A stretch of 64,000 nucleotides of DNA from Agathobacter sp. (GCA_022775045.1 JALFLB010000051.1:1-64000); one strand, 5' to 3'. Positions 35,227 to 45,005 are shown, counted from the first letter of the stretch. The notes: generated from the sequence alone by a model not told the origin. Translations and numbers: made by a program.

Positions 35227-36105
35227 CTATTTTCGGCTTGACAGCAGACTGGAAAACATCTGTCCGATGCCCCAACGTACCCCCACCTGATTGTGCGTTC
35301 CGTTAAGAAGATTTCCCGTAAGTACTTCAAACGCCCTTGCAGATTTGGAATTTGGCTCTAACATAGAGACCGGCTTCTGCTGACGTACTGCCTTTTCCAA
35401 TGCTGTATCCTGCGGAACCATTCCAAGATAATTAAGGCTTCCATGCAAAAACTGGGACACGACAGAATTCAGTTTTTCATATACTGCCTTGCCCTCTTCT
35501 GCAGAGCCTACCCGGTTCGATACGACATGAATGGTTGTACCGCCTTCCATAAAGCCCGGATTTCGATAAAGAGTCTTCAGCAAAGAATACGAATCCGTAA
35601 GTGAACTCGGTTCCGGTGTTGAAACCAACAGTACCTCCGGACTTGCCAGTACAAACTCCAGTACCTGCTCGGAAATTCCTGCCCCTGTATCTATAATAAT
35701 AAAATCCGCCAGATCATTCAACTCATTTATGGTCTTTACAAGATACATAATCTGATCTCTACGCAGATTATTGAGTCCCATGATTCCGGATCCTCCCGAA
35801 ATAAAACCGATTTCCATCGGACCGGGTGTGATAATATCCCGGATTCCTTTTCCCCGATAAATAAAATCTGAAAGATTATATTGTGGAATTGCACCAAACA
35901 TTACTTCCACGTTGGCAAGCCCAAAATCTGCATCAAAAATCAGAACACGCTTTCCAAGTTTGCGCAGCTGAACCGCAAGATTAACTGCAAGATTTGACTT
36001 TCCCACACCACCCTTGCTGCTGGTAACTGTAACGACCCTTGCAGTATTCTGATTGTTCTGATTATGCATTTTTATAACATTTCGCAACTGCTGTGCCTGA
36101 TCCAT
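35227..36105 (-). CDS. flhG: Flagellar number regulator FlhG (MinD-like ATPase)
   Basis: Membrane-associated ATPase of 292 aa that with FlhF sets flagellar number and site. The N-terminal DQAQQLR is the FlhF-activating motif. The deviant Walker A is KGGVGKS (31-37), and a FDADFGLANVEV stretch and IIDTGAG follow. A basic amphipathic helix at the C-terminus (SSLLSSRK) could bind membrane. Its ATG overlaps the end of flhF. Confidence 0.95.
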   Translation of the reverse strand: MDQAQQLRNVIKMHNQNNQNTARVVTVTSSKGGVGKSNLAVNLAVQLRKLGKRVLIFDADFGLANVEVMFGAIPQYNLSDFIYRGKGIRDIITPGPMEIGFISGGSGIMGLNNLRRDQIMYLVKTINELNDLADFIIIDTGAGISEQVLEFVLASPEVLLVSTPEPSSLTDSYSLLKTLYRNPGFMEGGTTIHVVSNRVGSAEEGKAVYEKLNSVVSQFLHGSLNYLGMVPQDTALEKAVRQQKPVSMLEPNSKSARAFEVLTGNLLNGTHNQVGVRWGIGQMFSSLLSSRK

Positions 36106-37334
36106 TACGAATTGCCTCCTAGTAATTGCTTAACTATCTTCTGTGTATCAAATACCTCGATATCATCCGGAACATTCTGCCCATTGGTTGTATAGGACAG
36201 ATCTGCTCCTGAATAGAGCTTAATGTTAAGTAAATTTCCATATGTGGTTGTCTCATCCAGCTTTGTAAAAATCAATTTATAATCGCAAATTTCATGATAA
36301 ATATCTACAATTTCCAACAGATCCCGATATTTTGTTGTCGCACTTAAGACCAGATATACTTCCTTGGTGTACTCACTGCTCACTCCCTGAAGCAGAAGCT
36401 TCATATCCTTTCGCTGTGCTTCATTCTTGTGTGAAAAACCAGCAGTATCCACAAAGATCAGATCATAATCTGATAATTTTCCAATCGCATCATTCATTTC
36501 TTCCTTGGAATATACGATTTCCATAGGTGCGTCCAGTATATTAGCATAAACCTGAAGCTGTTCAGTTGCAGCAATCCGATATGTATCTGCCGTAATAAAT
36601 GCAATTTTTTTCCCATACTCCACTTTATACTTTGACGCAATCTTGGCTATCGTTGTCGTTTTTCCCACACCGGTTGGTCCGACAAAGAACAAAACTTTCG
36701 GTTTGTTTCCTGATAAATCAATCATTTTAGGCTGACCGAAACGTAGAATCAGTTTCTGATAAACATTGGAAAGAATAATATCCACACTATTTCCCGGCCG
36801 GATGAATTTTTCAATCTCATCGAGAATCTGATTCACATATTGTTCATTTACTTCATTCTTTACCAGTGTACTATAGAGTATACGAACAAAATTCAATTCC
36901 TCGGAAGACGGCTCCTTAACAGTTTCCATTTCCTTTGATGAATGTCCCAGAGTCTCCTCCAGACGATTCGACAGATCATCCAGCCTCGCTTCCAGTTTCT
37001 TTTCCTCATCGAGTTTAGAAGGAGGTACAATCCTTTTTTGCTCCTGCTTCGCCGGTTTCACCGGTTTAGGAATATCAATCTTTTCATCGGCTGCCAGATT
37101 GACCGTTTCATGTACCTTATTCAATTCCTGGGCTGCTTCCCGGAACTGACTGATAAACTGTTCTTTCTCTTCCATTGCTGCTGTCACCTCATATGTGGAA
37201 TTCTTAAACGCACGGAAAATCCCTTTCGGCTTTACTTCCTTTACATTCATGATCACGGCATTTTCACCAAATTCTGCCTTTGCCTTCTCAATAGCCTCGC
37301 TTTCGGTTTTCCCTTGAAATTTATTGATTGTCAT
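36105..37334 (-). CDS. flhF: Flagellar SRP-like GTPase FlhF
   Basis: Membrane-targeted GTPase of 409 aa that guides flagellar placement. The N-terminal domain is followed by a Lys/Glu/Pro-rich linker (about 80-145), then the helical N domain and the G domain with P-loop GPTGVGKTT (219-227), FVDTAG and a TKLDET motif. It lies directly after flhA with no gap, as in Bacillus. Confidence 0.97.
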   Translation of the reverse strand: MTINKFQGKTESEAIEKAKAEFGENAVIMNVKEVKPKGIFRAFKNSTYEVTAAMEEKEQFISQFREAAQELNKVHETVNLAADEKIDIPKPVKPAKQEQKRIVPPSKLDEEKKLEARLDDLSNRLEETLGHSSKEMETVKEPSSEELNFVRILYSTLVKNEVNEQYVNQILDEIEKFIRPGNSVDIILSNVYQKLILRFGQPKMIDLSGNKPKVLFFVGPTGVGKTTTIAKIASKYKVEYGKKIAFITADTYRIAATEQLQVYANILDAPMEIVYSKEEMNDAIGKLSDYDLIFVDTAGFSHKNEAQRKDMKLLLQGVSSEYTKEVYLVLSATTKYRDLLEIVDIYHEICDYKLIFTKLDETTTYGNLLNIKLYSGADLSYTTNGQNVPDDIEVFDTQKIVKQLLGGNS

Positions 37335-39371
37335 TTATGCTGTCACCATCCCTACTGATTGCAATTCTACGTTGGATTCCACCTCGTTATACGATACAAC
37401 GATCAAATCCTTAAAATAATCCTCTGTCAATTTTTTAAAATACATTCGCACGATCGGAGAAGTAATTATAATCGGATTCTTTCCAAGACTCTCCAGCTTC
37501 TGTGTTTCCGTTTCCACAGAATCCATGATTGCCTTCGTTTTCTCCGGATCCATAGTCAGATATGCTCCCTGCTCCGTCTGCTTCACACTTGACATGATTT
37601 CCTGTTCCACCTTCGGATCCAGCGTAATGACACTGGTGGTCTCATTTGCCGGAAAATACTTACTGGATATCGCTCTCTTCAAACTCTGCCGTACATATTC
37701 CGTAAGCACATCGGTATCTCTTGTCGTCTGTGCATGATCAGCAAGAGACTCAAAAATCGTAAGAAGATCTCGAATCGATATTCCCTCTTCCAGAAGGTTC
37801 TGCAGGACTTTCTGAATTTCACCAAGTCCAAGTAATTTGGGCGTAAGCTCATCCACAAGCACCGGATTGGACTCCTTTAAATTGTTGACCAGATTCTGTA
37901 CATCCTGCCTTGTCAACAATTCCGCAATATGACTTCTGATTATCTCCGTCAAATGCGTTGCAATAATGGAAGGCGCATCCACAACGGTATAGCCAAGACT
38001 CTCAGCGCGCTCACGCTGAGCTTCTGTAATCCAGATTGCCGGCAGATGGAACGACGGTTCAAAGGTCGGTATACCGGTAATTTCTTCTTCCACATACCCC
38101 GGATTCATTGCCATATAATGATCAAAAAGAATTTCTCCTTCCGTCACCTGAATGCCTTTAATCTTGATAATATACTGATTCGGATTTAACTGAATATTAT
38201 CGCGAAGACGAATAATCGGCACAACTGTACCAAGCTCAAGCGCTACCTGGCGCCGGATCATAACAACACGATCCAGCAGATCCCCGCCCTGATTGACATC
38301 TGCAAGCGGTATAATTCCATATCCAAATTCCAGCTCGATTGGATCAACCTGCAACAATGATACCACATTTTCCGGTCGCCGGATTTCCTCCGCCTCTGAC
38401 TCTGCCTGCTGAACTTCCTCTTCGATAGATTCCTCTCCAATATCCTTGCTGATGCTTCTTCCTGCAACGAGGAATACCAGTCCCAATCCAACAAAAAGCA
38501 CCCAGTTTAAAGGAGTAACCAAACCAAGGAATATCAAAACAATCCCCACAATATAAAGTACACGTGGGATTCCAAAAAGCTGCTTTACCAACATTCCGGA
38601 AAAATCAGCCTCATTTGATCCCTTCGTTACCAATATACCTGTGGAAAGAGAAATAAGCAGTGACGGAATCTGAGAAACCAGACCATCACCGATGGTCAGA
38701 AGTCCAAACTGCATAATGGCATCGCCAAACTCCATTCCCATACTGGTCACACCCATAACCGTACCACCGATTAAGTTGATAAATGTAATAATCAGACCCG
38801 CTGTTGCATCTCCCTTAACATACTTCGTCGCACCATCCATTGCTCCGAAGAAGGATGACTCTTTCTGAATCTTTTCACGGCGCTCCTTTGCTTCCGCATC
38901 CGTGATTGCACCAGTATTCAGATCCGCATCAATTGCCATCTGTTTACCCGGCATCGCATCCAGTGTAAATCTTGCCGTCACCTCTGATACACGCTCAGAA
39001 CCTTTGTTGATGACAATGAACTGAATTAAAACAAGTACGATAAATACAATCGTACCAACAACCATATTGTTACCACCGACAAAACTGCCAAAAGTACGAA
39101 CAACGTTACCCGGATCTCCCGTCAAAAGGATCAGACGTGTGGAGGAAACGTTTAAGGAAATACGAAAAATCGTTGTAAACAACAGTAATGTCGGGAAGAA
39201 CGACATATCGAGAACTTCCCGTACAAATAACACATTAAACAAAATAATAAGTGCTATGGAGATATTGAGTGCAAGCATCACATCCAGCAGCACGGACGGG
39301 ATTGGAACAATGAAGAAAATGACTGCACAAAGTAAATACAATCCTACGCCTATATCCGCTTTTTTTAACAT
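37335..39371 (-). CDS. flhA: Flagellar export gate protein FlhA
   Basis: Largest membrane component of the flagellar type III export gate (678 aa). About eight membrane helices lie in the first 320 residues. The FHIPEP-family loop is visible in RFTLDAMPGKQMAIDADLN and is followed by a large cytoplasmic domain that docks chaperone-substrate complexes. Length and order are normal. Confidence 0.98.
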   Translation of the reverse strand: MLKKADIGVGLYLLCAVIFFIVPIPSVLLDVMLALNISIALIILFNVLFVREVLDMSFFPTLLLFTTIFRISLNVSSTRLILLTGDPGNVVRTFGSFVGGNNMVVGTIVFIVLVLIQFIVINKGSERVSEVTARFTLDAMPGKQMAIDADLNTGAITDAEAKERREKIQKESSFFGAMDGATKYVKGDATAGLIITFINLIGGTVMGVTSMGMEFGDAIMQFGLLTIGDGLVSQIPSLLISLSTGILVTKGSNEADFSGMLVKQLFGIPRVLYIVGIVLIFLGLVTPLNWVLFVGLGLVFLVAGRSISKDIGEESIEEEVQQAESEAEEIRRPENVVSLLQVDPIELEFGYGIIPLADVNQGGDLLDRVVMIRRQVALELGTVVPIIRLRDNIQLNPNQYIIKIKGIQVTEGEILFDHYMAMNPGYVEEEITGIPTFEPSFHLPAIWITEAQRERAESLGYTVVDAPSIIATHLTEIIRSHIAELLTRQDVQNLVNNLKESNPVLVDELTPKLLGLGEIQKVLQNLLEEGISIRDLLTIFESLADHAQTTRDTDVLTEYVRQSLKRAISSKYFPANETTSVITLDPKVEQEIMSSVKQTEQGAYLTMDPEKTKAIMDSVETETQKLESLGKNPIIITSPIVRMYFKKLTEDYFKDLIVVSYNEVESNVELQSVGMVTA

Positions 39372-39387
39372 CCTGCACTACCTCCTT

Positions 39388-40491
39388 TCACTTTTGTTTT
39401 GCCCGATATACCAAAGCCAGTACTTCCGCAACCGCCTGATAGAGCTCCGGCGGAATTTGTGCACCAATATCTACATTGTGATATAACATCCGGGCAAGTG
39501 GCTTATTTTCTACAATTTCAATTTGATTTTCCCTTGCCACCTCTTTGATCTTCTGGGCAAGATAATCCTCCCCTTTTGCAAGGACGATTGGTGCCGGACT
39601 TTCATCCGCATCATACTTAAGGGCAACTGCAAAATGCGTCGGATTTGTAATAACGACATCCGCTTTCGGCACATCCTGCATCATACGTTTCTGGGATACT
39701 TCCTGCATTTTTCGGCGCTGCCGCCCCTTGATCTGCGGATCTCCCTCCGTATTCTTGTACTCATCTTTTACTTCCTGCTTTGTCATCTTCATATCATCCC
39801 GGAACTTGATTTTCTGATAAATAAAGTCCGCAATTCCGACAACCAGATAGACAAGACTGATTTTCAGTCCCACATCAATCACAAAAGTTCCCACCAAGGC
39901 AACTGCCTGATTCAGTGAAATATCATATAAAACAAACAATTCCTCCGCATGATCACGGACAGAAGTAAAAGCAATATAAACAATCAATCCAATCTTGAAA
40001 ATGGATTTGACAAGTTCAAAAACCGAGTCCTTGGAAAAAATCCGTTTGAACCCGTTGATCGGATTAAATTTTGACAATTGGGGCTTCATTGGTTTCGTGG
40101 AAACTGTCCATCCCACCTGAATAATGCTGACCAGAAAAGCAATTGCAAAACCAAAGATAAAAAACGGGATCACGGTAAGCAGCATCAGCACCAAGACCTG
40201 AAAAATCAGACCTGATACAGCCTGTGTGGTCATTCCCCCCTCATTGATTTTGACAAAATCAGCCATATTGGCATACACTAAATCAAAGGCAGAGAGAAAC
40301 TTTTCTCCAACATAGGAGATAAAAACCTTCAGGCACAGAAACAGTACAATCAGTCCAAACGCAGAATTCAATTCCTTGCTTTTGGCTACCTTTCCTTCCT
40401 CTCTGGCATCCTTTAATTTTTTGGCGGTTGCAGGTTCGGTCTTTTCACCGCCCTCCCCGTCCTTGGCAAACCACTGCAGGTTATACCGCAA
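39388..40491 (-). CDS. flhB: Flagellar export switch protein FlhB
   Basis: Membrane export protein of 367 aa that changes substrate class by self-cleavage. GGEKTEPATAKKLKDAREEG marks the N-terminus. Four membrane helices follow, then the cleavage site N-P-T-H in ITNPTHFAVALK. No ATG start fits. I prefer the TTG at 40491, giving an N-terminus like homologues (RYNLQWFAK) after AGGATGG. An in-frame TTG at 40533 would overlap fliR by 20 bases. Confidence 0.93.
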   Translation of the reverse strand: MRYNLQWFAKDGEGGEKTEPATAKKLKDAREEGKVAKSKELNSAFGLIVLFLCLKVFISYVGEKFLSAFDLVYANMADFVKINEGGMTTQAVSGLIFQVLVLMLLTVIPFFIFGFAIAFLVSIIQVGWTVSTKPMKPQLSKFNPINGFKRIFSKDSVFELVKSIFKIGLIVYIAFTSVRDHAEELFVLYDISLNQAVALVGTFVIDVGLKISLVYLVVGIADFIYQKIKFRDDMKMTKQEVKDEYKNTEGDPQIKGRQRRKMQEVSQKRMMQDVPKADVVITNPTHFAVALKYDADESPAPIVLAKGEDYLAQKIKEVARENQIEIVENKPLARMLYHNVDIGAQIPPELYQAVAEVLALVYRAKQK

Positions 40492-40513
40492 TATTCGATT
40501 ATTCCATCCTACG

Positions 40514-41293
40514 TCAGTACATACCCTCTGCAAATAATTTCACCATCAATTTTATTTCTTTAAATATGAAATCTGCCACATTCGGCAGCAGAAAAACCGT
40601 AAACAACAGGACACAAAATCCAACCATAATCTTCAACTGCATACCAATCGAAAACATATTCATCTGCGGGGCAACTTTTGCCATAATGCCAAGCACACAG
40701 TTTAGTATCATGATGCATGCAAAAAACGGCAGGAAAATACGAAACCCAATCACAAACAAATCACTGATATAGCGGACCATTGAATTCATAAGATGATCCC
40801 ATGCAAAATTCTGCCCTCCTATGGAAATCACAGTAAAGGAATCTGCAATTGCTTTCATTAAATACGTGTGCAGATTAGAACACACCAGAAGTAACAGAAT
40901 CAGATAATAATACAGGTTTCCCGTCAACGTCGTCTCTGTTCCCATATCAGGGTTAAACTCCGTAGCCATCGACAAGCCAATATCCATATCAATAATATTG
41001 CCGGCAAATAAAACAATCGAGCTACAGATATTTGCGGCAAGACCAATCAAAAGTCCCGTAACCGCTTCCTTCAATACAACAACGGCATAACCGACTACAC
41101 TGACATAATCCAGTTGCGGGCGCTCCACAACACCATACAAAAGCAACGAAATCAGAAAAGAAAATCCGATTTTCACCTGATTGGGGATCCCTGTCTGTCC
41201 GAAAAACGGAGCAATATATATAAAACAGGTGATTCGCACCAATATCAATAGCCAATATTCAAAATTGTCCAAAGAAAAAACATAATCAACCAC
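40514..41293 (-). CDS. fliR: Flagellar export protein FliR
   Basis: Membrane protein of the export gate core (259 aa, about six helices) that forms the FliPQR channel. Family-like features are APFFGQTGIPNQVKIGFSFL and the long hydrophobic segments. It follows fliQ by 4 bases. Confidence 0.96.
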   Translation of the reverse strand: MVDYVFSLDNFEYWLLILVRITCFIYIAPFFGQTGIPNQVKIGFSFLISLLLYGVVERPQLDYVSVVGYAVVVLKEAVTGLLIGLAANICSSIVLFAGNIIDMDIGLSMATEFNPDMGTETTLTGNLYYYLILLLLVCSNLHTYLMKAIADSFTVISIGGQNFAWDHLMNSMVRYISDLFVIGFRIFLPFFACIMILNCVLGIMAKVAPQMNMFSIGMQLKIMVGFCVLLFTVFLLPNVADFIFKEIKLMVKLFAEGMY

Positions 41294-41297
41294 TATA

Positions 41298-41576
41298 CTA
41301 TCCCAAGCTCAGATAATAACTGAAATTAGACCATAGCCTTTCAATCAGTCCTGTCATATTGTCAAGCATCCAGGAACCGCAAATCAGCATTGCAACAAAC
41401 ACACCAAGAATTTTCGGTACAAATGTCAGGGTCTGCTCCTGAATGGATGTAACGGTTTGAAAAATACTCACCACCAAACCAATAATTAAAGACACCAGCA
41501 GCAAAGGTGCCGATGTAATAATAATCGTATAAATAGCATCTCTTGCAATATCCAGTACCGCTTCCTGCGTTATCAT
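41298..41576 (-). CDS. fliQ: Flagellar export protein FliQ
   Basis: Small gate component of 92 aa with two membrane helices. VSLIIGLVVSIFQTVTSIQE and TLTFVPKILGV are the family's conserved stretch. It lies between fliP and fliR in the standard order. Confidence 0.97.
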   Translation of the reverse strand: MITQEAVLDIARDAIYTIIITSAPLLLVSLIIGLVVSIFQTVTSIQEQTLTFVPKILGVFVAMLICGSWMLDNMTGLIERLWSNFSYYLSLG

Positions 41577-41587
41577 TCAAACACCCC

Positions 41588-42445
41588 CTAATAAAAGGTC
41601 TGGACAAGTGATCCGATCACCAGATTCCACCCATCCGCCAAAATAAACAACAGAATCTTAAACGGCAACGAAATCGTTGTCGGCGGCAGCATCATCATAC
41701 CCATGGACATCAGCACAGATGCCACTACCATATCAATCACAATAAACGGAATATAAATCAGGAATCCCATAATAAATGCCTTGCGAAGTTCGCTTAAAAT
41801 AAAAGCCGGAACCAGCGTCGTAAACGGAACATCCGAAAGTTTCTCTTCATCTTCATAAGTTTGCCCGGATATCTCCGCAAACAAATTTACATCACGAATC
41901 TGAATTTTGGCATCCTTGATCATAAATTCCCGAATCGGTTCCTCTGCCGCTTTCAAAAATTCCGTCTGTGTAATCTCACCACGGTCCAGCGGCTGGATTG
42001 CTTTCTCATTAATCTGCTGAAAAGTGGGCCACATGATAAAAAACGTTAAAAACAGCGCCAATCCAATCAAGATTTGGTTTGGTGGCGCCGTCTGGGTTCC
42101 AATGGCCGTTCGAACGAAATGCAGAACTATGATGATTCTCGTGTAAGATGTCATCATAATCAGTATCGATGGAGCCAAAGAAAGAATGGTCAACACCAAA
42201 AGCATCTTAACCGGAGTTGATACCGATCCTGAATCATTATTATAGACAATCTGCAAACCGTCCTGAATATTGTCAGTATCCGCTTTTTCCGTATTCTTCG
42301 GTGTCAGCTCCGTGATGCTGTCCTGATCCGTTGCCTCCGCGTATACCTTCGTCGGTTGAACAGCACATAATGTAATTGTAAGTATAAAAACTGCACACGC
42401 AAAAATAAAACTTGCACTGCAGTATATTTTTTTATATCTGCTCAT
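41588..42445 (-). CDS. fliP: Flagellar export protein FliP
   Basis: Export gate core protein of 285 aa. A cleavable signal segment (about 8-36) is followed by a short periplasm-side region, a membrane pair with MTSYTRIIIVLHFVRTAIG and TAPPNQILIGLALFLTFF, and C-terminal helices with LPFKILLFILADGW. Its start lies directly after the fliO stop. Confidence 0.97.
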   Translation of the reverse strand: MSRYKKIYCSASFIFACAVFILTITLCAVQPTKVYAEATDQDSITELTPKNTEKADTDNIQDGLQIVYNNDSGSVSTPVKMLLVLTILSLAPSILIMMTSYTRIIIVLHFVRTAIGTQTAPPNQILIGLALFLTFFIMWPTFQQINEKAIQPLDRGEITQTEFLKAAEEPIREFMIKDAKIQIRDVNLFAEISGQTYEDEEKLSDVPFTTLVPAFILSELRKAFIMGFLIYIPFIVIDMVVASVLMSMGMMMLPPTTISLPFKILLFILADGWNLVIGSLVQTFY

Positions 42446-42446
42446 A

Positions 42447-42827
42447 TCAATCCTGCTTCTTCGGTAGCTTATCCTTCAACTTTCCCAGAATATCAGCAAA
42501 AGAATCCTGTGGCAGGCTGCCACTTTCCTCCTCAAAGGAAAAATCCTTCAACTGGTCTCTTGACAACTGGGCAAGAAGGTGTACTTCATCCTTTCCAATT
42601 GAGACAACAAGATATACCGTACCAGCCTCAATAATACTAATCATCTTATTGTTGCCAACACCAATTGTCTCAATGATATGTAAATTCTTATTATTGCTGC
42701 GTCCTTTTTGGATTGCACCCATCCATCTCGTAACAAGATAAACAAGTACTAGTACGAATACAAAAATAATCAAAGCACCAAGCAGCTGCAAAAAGCTCTC
42801 CCACGAGCCTGATAACAAAATATTCAT
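42447..42827 (-). CDS. fliO: Flagellar biosynthesis protein FliO/FliZ
   Basis: Membrane protein of 126 aa helping assemble the FliPQR gate. One membrane helix (about 11-32), then the basic TRWMGAIQKG and the short beta domain with ETIGVGNNKMISIIEAGTVY. It sits directly after fliY; in Bacillus a cheY gene would lie in this gap, but only 12 bases exist here. Confidence 0.9.
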   Translation of the reverse strand: MNILLSGSWESFLQLLGALIIFVFVLVLVYLVTRWMGAIQKGRSNNKNLHIIETIGVGNNKMISIIEAGTVYLVVSIGKDEVHLLAQLSRDQLKDFSFEEESGSLPQDSFADILGKLKDKLPKKQD

Positions 42828-42839
42828 ATTATCTGCCTA

Positions 42840-43955
42840 TTATTGTCCCGGTTTTGTCGAATTCACAATCTCTGTAATACGGACACCAAAGCTTTCCTCA
42901 ATCACAACCACTTCACCCTTGGCAACATACTTCCCATTGACAAGTACATCAATTGGTTCTCCCGCAATCCGGTTCAATTCTATGATCTTGCCCGGACCGA
43001 AATCCAATATATCTGAGATTGACTTTGTTGTTCGTCCAAGCTCTACCGTAACCTCCAGCGGAACATCCATAATGAGATCGATATTTTCCGGTTGATATGT
43101 ACCAACACTGCCCCCGGAAAATGCGGTAAATTGTGCCGGCTGTACATTGACTGGCTGTCCCATCATCGGCTGTCCCATCATTGGCTGTCCCATCTGCGGA
43201 GCTGTCTGCTGTGGTGCCTGCGCCTGTGCCGGTGTCGGAGCTGCCTGCGCTGGTACTGTATCTTCTTTCACGCTGCTATTATCCATTTCCATATTCTTTG
43301 TTACTCCTGCACACATCTCTTTTGCAAATGAGGTTGGATATAACTGCATAATCTCACTGTCAACCAGATCTCCAATCTCCATTCGAAAAGAAATTTTCAC
43401 AAACCTTCCTGTCAAAAATTCATCGATTGTGCTCTCATCAATATTCTCCGCAAGGTCAATCAAATCCGACTTTGGCGGACTGATATCAATTTTCTTATTC
43501 AGCATAGAAGAAAGAGAAGTAGCTGCTGAACCCATCATCTGGTTCATCGCCTCACTGATAGCACTCAGATGTAATTCCCCAAGCTCACCATCCGTATTGG
43601 TTCCGTCTCCACCCATCATCAGATCTGTGATAATCTTAACATCCTTCTCTTTTAAAACAAGAATATTACTTCCATCCAAACCAACAGTATATGCAATCCG
43701 GATAAAAACACATGGTTTTTCATAATTACTAACAATATCATCCCATGTAGCATAAGAAACAACCGGAGTTGAAATCTCCACTCTTCGATTTACCAGTGAG
43801 AATAAGGTTGTCGCGGCGGTTCCCATGCTGATATTGGCAATCTCACCGATTGCGTCTTTCTCAGCAACTGAAAGCTCCCCTTCCTCAGAGCTGCCGCCCG
43901 CGCCCGGATCACTAAGCAGTGCATTGATTTCCTCCTGCGATAATACTCCATCCAT
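42840..43955 (-). CDS. fliY: Flagellar switch phosphatase FliY (CheC-FliN fusion)
   Basis: C-ring protein of 371 aa. The N-terminal VLSQEEINALL resembles the CheY-binding motif. A CheC-like domain follows with two phosphatase centres, DAIGEIAN and SAISEAMN, each with Pro 22 residues after the Asn. A Pro/Gln/Ala/Met-rich linker (about 230-275) includes MGQPM repeats, and a C-terminal FliN domain (about 285-370) has the LDFGPGKIIEL stretch. It forms the rotor with FliM and FliG and dephosphorylates CheY-P. Confidence 0.96.
   Translation of the reverse strand: MDGVLSQEEINALLSDPGAGGSSEEGELSVAEKDAIGEIANISMGTAATTLFSLVNRRVEISTPVVSYATWDDIVSNYEKPCVFIRIAYTVGLDGSNILVLKEKDVKIITDLMMGGDGTNTDGELGELHLSAISEAMNQMMGSAATSLSSMLNKKIDISPPKSDLIDLAENIDESTIDEFLTGRFVKISFRMEIGDLVDSEIMQLYPTSFAKEMCAGVTKNMEMDNSSVKEDTVPAQAAPTPAQAQAPQQTAPQMGQPMMGQPMMGQPVNVQPAQFTAFSGGSVGTYQPENIDLIMDVPLEVTVELGRTTKSISDILDFGPGKIIELNRIAGEPIDVLVNGKYVAKGEVVVIEESFGVRITEIVNSTKPGQ
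43153..43197. repeat. Three tandem 15-bp repeats in the fliY linker
   Basis: Units GGCTGTCCCATCATC, GGCTGTCCCATCATT and GGCTGTCCCATCTGC run without gaps and encode the Met-Gly-Gln-Pro-Met type linker repeat. Each is a whole number of codons, so the copy number could change without shifting the frame. Confidence 0.8.
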
Positions 43956-43959
43956 ATAT

Positions 43960-44940
43960 TTATTGCTCCTCTCTGATCACCGAAGTGATCCTGACTGCAT
44001 AATTATCACCTGACGAACCAGGCAACGCAGTAAATTTGCGAATATTTCCAACATAAATATCCAGTTCATCATCCACCTTGCGGTCAAGCCGGATGATATC
44101 CCCTCTCTGTAACATAGCAAAATCGCTCACAGAGATTTTACTATTGCCCAACACTGCCTTAACCGGCAGCTGTGCCCGCTGAATCAAAGACTCAATTGCT
44201 TCTGTATAGTCCTTATCATCCTGATCCTGCATATTCGAATACCAGTATTTGGTATTCAATTTATCAATCACGTCTTCCAATGTAATAAATGGAAGACAGA
44301 TATTCATCAATCCTTCAACATCACCAATCTTAAGATTAATCGTAACAATTGCAATCATCTCACTTGGAGAAATAATCTGCGCATACTGTGAATTGGTCTC
44401 AATTCGTTCCAGTCGCGGATGAATGTCTACCACATTCTCCCACGGCTCCTTCAAGAGATTTACACACACAATCATGATTCTCTCGATGATCAAAAGTTCA
44501 ATCTCCGAAAATTCCCTTACCTTATCCATTGGGTCTCCCCTGCCTCCGAGCATACGATCTACAATCGCATATCCCAGATTGGATGCCATCTCTACGATAA
44601 TATTCCCTTGTAAAGGGGCAAAATTTACAATACCAAGGAGCACCGGATTGGACAATGCATTAGAAAATTCCGAATAGGTAACCGCTTCCGAATTCATCAC
44701 TTCCACCTGCACATTTTTCCGCAGATAAACCGGAAGGTTTGTCGAAAGCAGTCTTCCATAATGTTCGAAAATAATCTCCAAAGTACGAAGATGCTCTTTC
44801 GAGAACTTAGAAGGACGGGCAAAATCGTAATTTTTAACCTGTTTTTCATTATTATCTTTTATTTCTTCAACGTCAAGCTCACCGGTACTAAGCGCTGCCA
44901 GCAAACTATCTATCTCATTTTGAGATAATACGTCACCCAT
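43960..44940 (-). CDS. fliM: Flagellar switch protein FliM
   Basis: C-ring protein of 326 aa. The N-terminal CheY-binding motif is present (VLSQNEIDSLL). The middle CheC-like domain lacks the phosphatase residues, and a C-terminal FliN-like domain contains VLGNSKISVSDFAMLQRGD. The start is the ATG at 44940 with AGGTGG about 10 bases upstream; the ATG at 44976 touches the end of a hairpin. It precedes fliY by 4 bases. Confidence 0.96.
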   Translation of the reverse strand: MGDVLSQNEIDSLLAALSTGELDVEEIKDNNEKQVKNYDFARPSKFSKEHLRTLEIIFEHYGRLLSTNLPVYLRKNVQVEVMNSEAVTYSEFSNALSNPVLLGIVNFAPLQGNIIVEMASNLGYAIVDRMLGGRGDPMDKVREFSEIELLIIERIMIVCVNLLKEPWENVVDIHPRLERIETNSQYAQIISPSEMIAIVTINLKIGDVEGLMNICLPFITLEDVIDKLNTKYWYSNMQDQDDKDYTEAIESLIQRAQLPVKAVLGNSKISVSDFAMLQRGDIIRLDRKVDDELDIYVGNIRKFTALPGSSGDNYAVRITSVIREEQ

Positions 44941-44976
44941 CTGTCTTTCACCACCTGTAACTGTCGTAACCGTCAT

Positions 44977-45005
44977 AAGACTAACCGGGGAGCCCGGTTA
45001 GTCTT
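44977..45005. repeat. Perfect 13-bp hairpin between fliL and fliM
   Basis: Arms AAGACTAACCGGG (44977-44989) and CCCGGTTAGTCTT (44993-45005) with a 3-base loop, starting just after the fliL stop. No T-run follows on the minus strand. It is very stable and could shield the 3' end of a fliL-side fragment or act as a partial terminator. Confidence 0.75.

Noticed and set aside
40492-40533. Extended FlhB start overlapping fliR
   Set aside because: The extra 14 residues are not FlhB-like; the inner TTG gives the usual N-terminus. The choice stays uncertain because no ATG is available.
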